Assembly (NCBI GenBank): GCA_947247005.1
Contig: OX365948.1
Span: forward strand, 10,095,455-10,159,454
Reading direction: 5' to 3'
Source of the DNA: Spisula solida
Lineage: Eukaryota; Mollusca; Bivalvia; Venerida; Mactridae
Length of the DNA stretch: 64,000 bases
Part shown: positions 61,801 to 64,000 of the stretch, piece by piece
Numbering within the stretch: position 1 is the first letter of the stretch
How the letters are laid out: every line of letters starts with the position of its first letter
Notes under the pieces: model-generated
The model's database searches: none
The model's input: the letters and a program-made list of their open reading frames with translations, nothing else
What the model was told of the DNA's origin: nothing
Program-made: the position numbers and the translations under genes

Positions 61801-62859
61801 AAGCTTATCTTCTTGTACAAGCTAGCTGGTTTACTGGCAGTTAAATGACATCTGAAGCAAGTTTTTATTTTTAATTTGCATGTTTGTTGAGTTAGATTGA
61901 TAATGTTTCTCATACATAAACAGTTGAAATGTATTGGTATCACTGACAGTATGTTATTAGATGTCTTGTTTGAATTTTTTTTATAGTTTTGGTGAAAGAA
62001 ATATTCTGACCTGTCTCAATATGTCACTGCACTAGTGAATATGCTGGTTGTTCATAGTTGCCAAGGAAACGAAATCAGATTGTCATTAATAATATATATC
62101 ACACATTGTATAATGATGCTCCTGCAGTTAATCATTTTCAAAAACGTCACAGTTTTTATCGGATTCTATGCACCATTGACTGATGAAGTATTAACTTTTC
62201 TGCCTGAAGATATGAATGGCATTAAAATTGATGACATGTCTTGTATGTACACTGATAACGAAGGACCTTCAGGGACGATAGATTGGATATGTTTATTTCT
62301 GTATGGCAGCTTCTAGTTTTCAAACACTAAATGAAAGTAACACATCAATAATATCATAAAGCTAATTCATTAGATATATGGTTTCATTATTTCTTGATAT
62401 TCATAATCAAAAACTTGAATCATCAATTTCTTGGACACCAGATTTTATATATCCAGAAAAAGTTAATAAATTTGTCACAATGCTTTAATATTGTAATATT
62501 CAATCAATTGCACGAAAATTACGACTAGATTGGTGAAATTTATTCAAATTACTGAACACGAAAGTGTAGATAATTGGATTATTAATTGCTACAAAGCACC
62601 TGTCATCAGCCAAATCCTAATGTGGCAACTGTTTATTGTAGAGCTTTATGCATTTTTTTCATTGTAGATAAATATAAAATTGTTACTTTCAGTCACCCTG
62701 TCCTGAATAGATGCATACCCAGCAACATGATTCAACTGGCATCCAATGTCACCACTGATATCATTAGCTTTCTTAACGACAGTGACATATTCCAGAAAGT
62801 TCTCAGCGATTTATACACTAGTTGGAAGCAGATGCTGGTTTTATGTTTCGTTGCTGTAG
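49733..62859 (+). CDS. SLC44A1: SLC44 family choline transporter-like protein, 5' part of gene (overview of exons)
   Basis: Overview of a split gene whose 3' part lies beyond the window. Joining 49771-49800, 52062-52163, 53360-53508, 56200-56415 and either 61285-61451 or 62693-62859 gives one uninterrupted frame of about 221 residues. It has a Cys-rich start (MCGCCGGGDE), an acidic/basic linker ending in RGCTDLL, TM1 across the exon 2/3 junction, then a large extracellular loop with VYGYDSFGNTC, YVFFMD, paired Cys (111, 115), GSALC and the CPQVPVPAS motif, and the entry to TM2. This order and these motifs are those of SLC44 proteins. The 'GYDSFGN' block after TM1 is closer to SLC44A1/CTL1 than to SLC44A2/A4. 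Known role of the family: sodium-independent choline (and for some members ethanolamine) transport at plasma and mitochondrial membranes, feeding phosphatidylcholine synthesis. The remaining TM helices are not in the window. Family is confident; assignment to subtype 1 is less so. Confidence 0.85.
49801..52061 (+). other. SLC44 intron 1 (between start-codon exon and exon 2)
   Basis: A 2,261-nt GT-AG intron. It contains a degraded tRNA-like fragment at 51389-51452 and otherwise unremarkable AT-rich sequence; no further exon is seen. Confidence 0.7.
51389..51452 (+). repeat. Degraded tRNA-like (SINE) fragment in intron 1
   Basis: CTAGTGGTCGAGTGATTAA resembles box A, and GGTTTGAGTAAC at 51439-51450 resembles box B. 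The spacing is tRNA-like. Stems are lost. Confidence 0.4.
52062..52163 (+). CDS. SLC44A1: SLC44 gene, coding exon 2 (N-terminal linker and first half of TM1)
   Basis: Bounded by a T-rich acceptor (TTTTTTTTCCAG) and the donor GTGAGT; 102 nt, phase 0 at both ends. It encodes residues 11-44, starting NNHEEKVDLEHPVTNRGCTD and continuing LLVLALFVLFWAGM. The 'x-R-x-CTD' motif just before a hydrophobic stretch is characteristic of SLC44 proteins ahead of TM1. TM1 is completed by exon 3. A longer open frame overlapping this exon in another register is a shadow. Confidence 0.87.
52345..53020 (+). repeat. Dispersed mollusc-type repeat in intron 2
   Basis: It starts TTTTTATCCCCCGCCAATGA with a CCATCCATCTGTCAGTCTGTCC run, and ends GCAGGCGGGGAATATTAATT then CAACGAATTTGCTTGTT, the terminus of a repeat that I recognise from bivalves. 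Inside, the phrase 'CACT(C)GGCCAGATTT(T)AAAATAATT...GGGTGACCCTCTTACAAAAT' occurs twice. It also holds the perfect palindrome GTTGCCATGGCAAC at 52540-52553. It sits wholly within the intron 52164-53359. Confidence 0.72.
52540..52553. promoter_or_regulatory. Perfect X-box-type palindrome (candidate RFX site)
   Basis: GTTGCCATGGCAAC is its own reverse complement and fits the RFX-factor X-box consensus (two GTTNCC-type half sites, 2-nt centre). It lies inside a dispersed repeat in an intron, so the sequence match is clear but function is not implied. Confidence 0.4.
53360..53508 (+). CDS. SLC44A1: SLC44 gene, coding exon 3 (end of TM1, start of extracellular loop)
   Basis: Acceptor CCTTTTCAG ends at 53359 and donor GTATGT starts at 53509; 149 nt, phase 0 in and phase 2 out. 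It encodes residues 45-93 plus two bases of Pro94. IFIAAFGILHGDAFRLVYG completes TM1, then YDSFGNTCDSDNSANK begins the first extracellular loop. The G-x-D-x-x-R-L-V-x-GYDS-x-G-N-x-C pattern is the best single match to SLC44A1-type members. There is an N-glycosylation sequon at Asn82 (NVT), consistent with an extracellular location. Confidence 0.9.
53745..54607 (+). repeat. Dispersed mollusc-type repeat with about 170-bp internal units
   Basis: It begins TTTTTAGCTCATCTGATTTT, has GATCGTCGTCGGCGTTGC, then four tandem units starting GGTTAAGTTTTG(T/C)GTT at 53815, 53988, 54157 and 54325, and ends GATGAGCTTCTGCACC then GGCGGTGCTCTTGTT. The start and end modules are those of a repeat that is very common in bivalve genomes (recognised from memory). 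Its units carry 'TTGCTTTGAAACTTTCAACACTTGTTCACCATCAATACCTGACC'-type text in short blocks. Confidence 0.8.
55935..56080. repeat. 32-bp minisatellite, about 5 units, close to exon 4
   Basis: The unit is GGAAAGTTTGTTGCCAAAAG then GAGGGCCATTTT. GGAAAG landmarks at 55935 and 55967 are 32 bp apart. It lies about 120 bp before the exon 4 acceptor. Confidence 0.85.
56200..56415 (+). CDS. SLC44A1: SLC44 gene, coding exon 4 (extracellular loop core)
   Basis: Acceptor GTTTTGTAG ends at 56199 and donor GTAAGT starts at 56416; 216 nt, phase 2 in and phase 2 out. It completes Pro94 and encodes residues 95-165 plus two bases (AG) of residue 166. Family landmarks in order: YVFFMD (95-100), SICVNKCP with Cys111 and Cys115, GSALCEYN with Cys138, and GPCPQVPVPA with Cys158. 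A sequon sits at Asn146 (NYT). The incomplete AG codon becomes Ser with either downstream alternative exon (AGC or AGT), a strong check on the joins. A five-unit 32-bp minisatellite lies about 125 bp upstream of the exon. Confidence 0.92.
56490..57765. mobile_element. Outer inverted-repeat pair surrounding the mariner-like element
   Basis: GTGGCTTAGAATGAGAAG at 56491-56508 is mirrored by CTTCTTATTCTAAGCC at 57746-57761. Removing the inner TA-flanked element would leave about 240 bp between the arms, the size of a small MITE, so the inner element probably inserted into it. The arms are short and only one mismatch was checked. Confidence 0.45.
56674..57709. mobile_element. Mariner-like non-autonomous element, TA-flanked
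   Basis: The left end CGTGGGTAGATCTAAAAGTA then ATGTCACTG is mirrored at 57681-57709 with two differences. TA lies immediately outside each end (56672-56673 and 57710-57711). The 'GATC(C)AAAAGTAATGTCAC' tip resembles mariner-family TIRs. Length is 1,036 bp; the interior has no intact transposase frame. Confidence 0.75.
58460..59946. mobile_element. Pogo/Tigger-like non-autonomous element, TA-flanked
   Basis: The left CAGTAAAACCTCGGTAATAC matches the inverted right end CAGTAAAACCTCGTTATCTC. TA flanks both (58458-58459 and 59947-59948). The subterminal word TTCGAGCA/CTCGAGC recurs in direct and inverted form near both ends, possible transposase binding repeats. Length is 1,487 bp. The longest interior frames (about 100 codons at 59451-59759) have no DDE transposase features that I can see. 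Confidence 0.75.
61285..61451 (+). CDS. SLC44A1: SLC44 gene, alternative exon 5a
   Basis: Acceptor CTGTTTTTCAG ends at 61284 and donor GTACTG starts at 61452; exactly 167 nt, phase 2 in and phase 1 out. It completes Ser166 (AGC) and encodes 55 residues: VPLLHTCIPKDLIG at the start, DIFRKVLSDLINAWQ in the middle, then MMLLTLFSL entering TM2. It holds the conserved loop Cys (173) followed by I-P, and the W near the membrane boundary. It has no N-x-S/T sequon. Exon 5b, 1,241 nt downstream, is a homologous alternative with the same length and phases, so only one of the two can be used per transcript without breaking the frame. Confidence 0.9.
61452..62692 (+). other. Interval between alternative exons 5a and 5b
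   Basis: 1,241 nt. It contains a 93-codon open frame (62035-62316) that has no resemblance to exon 5 and no acceptor/donor pair in the right phases. No third copy of the alternative exon is seen. The length makes steric hindrance of splicing an unlikely cause of exclusivity. Confidence 0.6.
62693..62859 (+). CDS. SLC44A1: SLC44 gene, alternative exon 5b (duplicate of 5a)
   Basis: Acceptor TTACTTTCAG ends at 62692 and donor GTACGA starts at 62860; exactly 167 nt, phase 2 in and phase 1 out, as in 5a. It completes Ser166 (AGT) and encodes 55 residues: HPVLNRCIPSNMIQ at the start, DIFQKVLSDLYTSWK in the middle, then MLVLCFVAV entering TM2. By hand alignment 23 of 55 positions match 5a with no gaps, including the C-I-P, the DIF, the KVLSDL block and the Trp. 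Unlike 5a it carries two N-glycosylation sequons, Asn184 (NVT) and Asn194 (NDS). There are no stops or frameshifts, so it looks functional rather than a decayed copy. Confidence 0.9.
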
Positions 62860-64000
62860 GTACGAGGATTTCTTTCTGAAACGTGTTTACTTCTCGGATA
62901 CCCAAATCCATTACCAGGGAAACTCTGCAGTCCACTTGTACTTTAATGTAGGGTTACTCAACATTGGTGATTGGGCTTTTATAGAACTAACTTTTGGTAG
63001 AAGGAACTTGATTAACTGTTGTTGTCAAAGAGTTTGTGCTAGGTTTTTGAACTGTTGTTTTATAGCATCTTTGTGGATGTTTCCTGTATATTGATTGTTG
63101 TTGACAGTGTTTTAGAAATAAAGTTATTTCTAGAATTTCAAACTTTAGTTGAATGTGAAGTTGAGTTGTTATTCTAGATTGATGACATGATGATTTTAGG
63201 TAGATTTTATCTTTGATCACATCTCGGTGAATATTAGGGGAGCATCCTTGTTCATAGTGATAGTGATTTTAAAAGTGTTTGGGTGTCCCTGCTTATACTT
63301 TGCATTTATTTAGTTGTTTTTGAAGTAATAAAAAAGTTTGGGCATCACAGAATCAAACGTCCACTGCATAATTTCTGGGACTACTAGCGTTTTCAGTACT
63401 GTTTTGTTACACAACAAAACATTGATATAATGTTACATGGTAATTTTCAACATCTATACATATGTTTTCCTCTCAATAATGCATACTCTCAATGGATAAC
63501 AATCTTTTCAATAGCTAGAATTACGATCTTGCGTTTTTATTATGAACATTATCTGTAATGGATTTTGAAGTGTTGAAGGTTTAGCTGCGTTCCCTAGGTA
63601 TTAGATGTCATTAAGGATACATTCTATAATCTTTCAAGCAAATTTTAGTTCTGACAATTCTAGATTTTCCAAATTGTTGATACATAAGTGTTGCAAATAT
63701 CTGTATAGAGAATCTAACATGATATTCAGATAGATATATTTATACAAATGTGTTTATAAATCATGGGATGTATTGTGCCCACTCCACCAAGAGGCATATA
63801 TATCTGTTGTGAAATATTTAGAGACATTTTCTGTAAAATCGTGGTAACTGAAGAGGAGCTTTGCTCCAGGAATCTCAATATGTATTGACTGTTGCATGAT
63901 TATGCTGGTGAATTATACAGGTTCATATTTGGGTGTATCATTTAATCCTTGTTGTCTAAGCTCAGCGATACACACATATCCATTAGAATTGAAAAGTACC
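62860..64000 (+). other. SLC44 intron following exon 5b (incomplete)
   Basis: It opens with the donor GTACGA. No further SLC44 exon (TM2 onward) could be recognised before the window ends, so the gene continues to the right. Confidence 0.6.

Noticed and set aside
62035..62316. 93-codon open frame between the two alternative exons, considered as a third exon 5 copy
   Set aside because: No residue pattern shared with 5a/5b. The nearest upstream AG (62151-62152) gives the wrong phase for the frame, and there is no matching donor.

Overview
The window is eukaryotic nuclear DNA: AT-rich, with no dense coding, GT/AG-bounded exons in long introns, tRNA-derived SINE remnants, many small inverted-repeat transposons and kilobase-scale minisatellites. 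Several dispersed repeats look like those I know from molluscs, especially bivalves: a 'TTATGCCCC...GGGGTATATTG' module followed by GTCTGTCGGTCTG, a 'GCTCATCTG ... GATGAGCTTCTGCACC...GGCGGTGCTCTTGTT' module, and a '...AATTCAACGAATTTGCTTGTT' module end. I infer a bivalve mollusc. The species cannot be told from this sequence.

One gene is well supported. It is the 5' part of a plus-strand SLC44 choline-transporter-like gene (closest to SLC44A1/CTL1), starting at 49771 and running off the right edge. Four constant coding exons (49771-49800, 52062-52163, 53360-53508, 56200-56415) are followed by two homologous alternative exons (61285-61451 and 62693-62859). These encode the short cytoplasmic N-terminus, TM1, the large extracellular loop and the entry into TM2. 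The two alternative exons are each exactly 167 nt, have identical phases, and encode colinear 55-residue segments that are about 42% identical. Using both shifts the frame and gives a stop within five codons, and so looks like mutually exclusive splicing of the end of the extracellular loop. This is the most interesting signal in the window.

The region upstream (1-49732) holds no protein-coding gene that I can support. It could be intergenic, or a long first intron, since the start-codon exon has its own splice acceptor at 49731-49732 and so needs an upstream non-coding exon. It is a patchwork of minisatellites (28 bp at 1.1 kb; 158 bp at 5 kb; 20 bp at 8.9 kb; 20 and 46 bp at 11.1-12.3 kb; 28 bp at 14.7 kb; 85 bp at 16.7 kb; 39 bp at 38.4 kb; 36 bp at 41.1 kb; 43 bp at 48.0 kb), inverted-repeat MITEs (0.8, 9.4, 9.8, 24.3, 24.4, 31.7, 43.6 and 45.9 kb), a TTAA-flanked element (46.9 kb), a TA-flanked Tc1/mariner-like element carrying a nested element (32.1-33.6 kb) and a retrotransposed insertion with a 13-bp target duplication (6.6 kb). 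The introns of the SLC44 gene carry further insertions: mollusc dispersed repeats in introns 2 and 3, and two non-autonomous TA-flanked transposons in intron 4.
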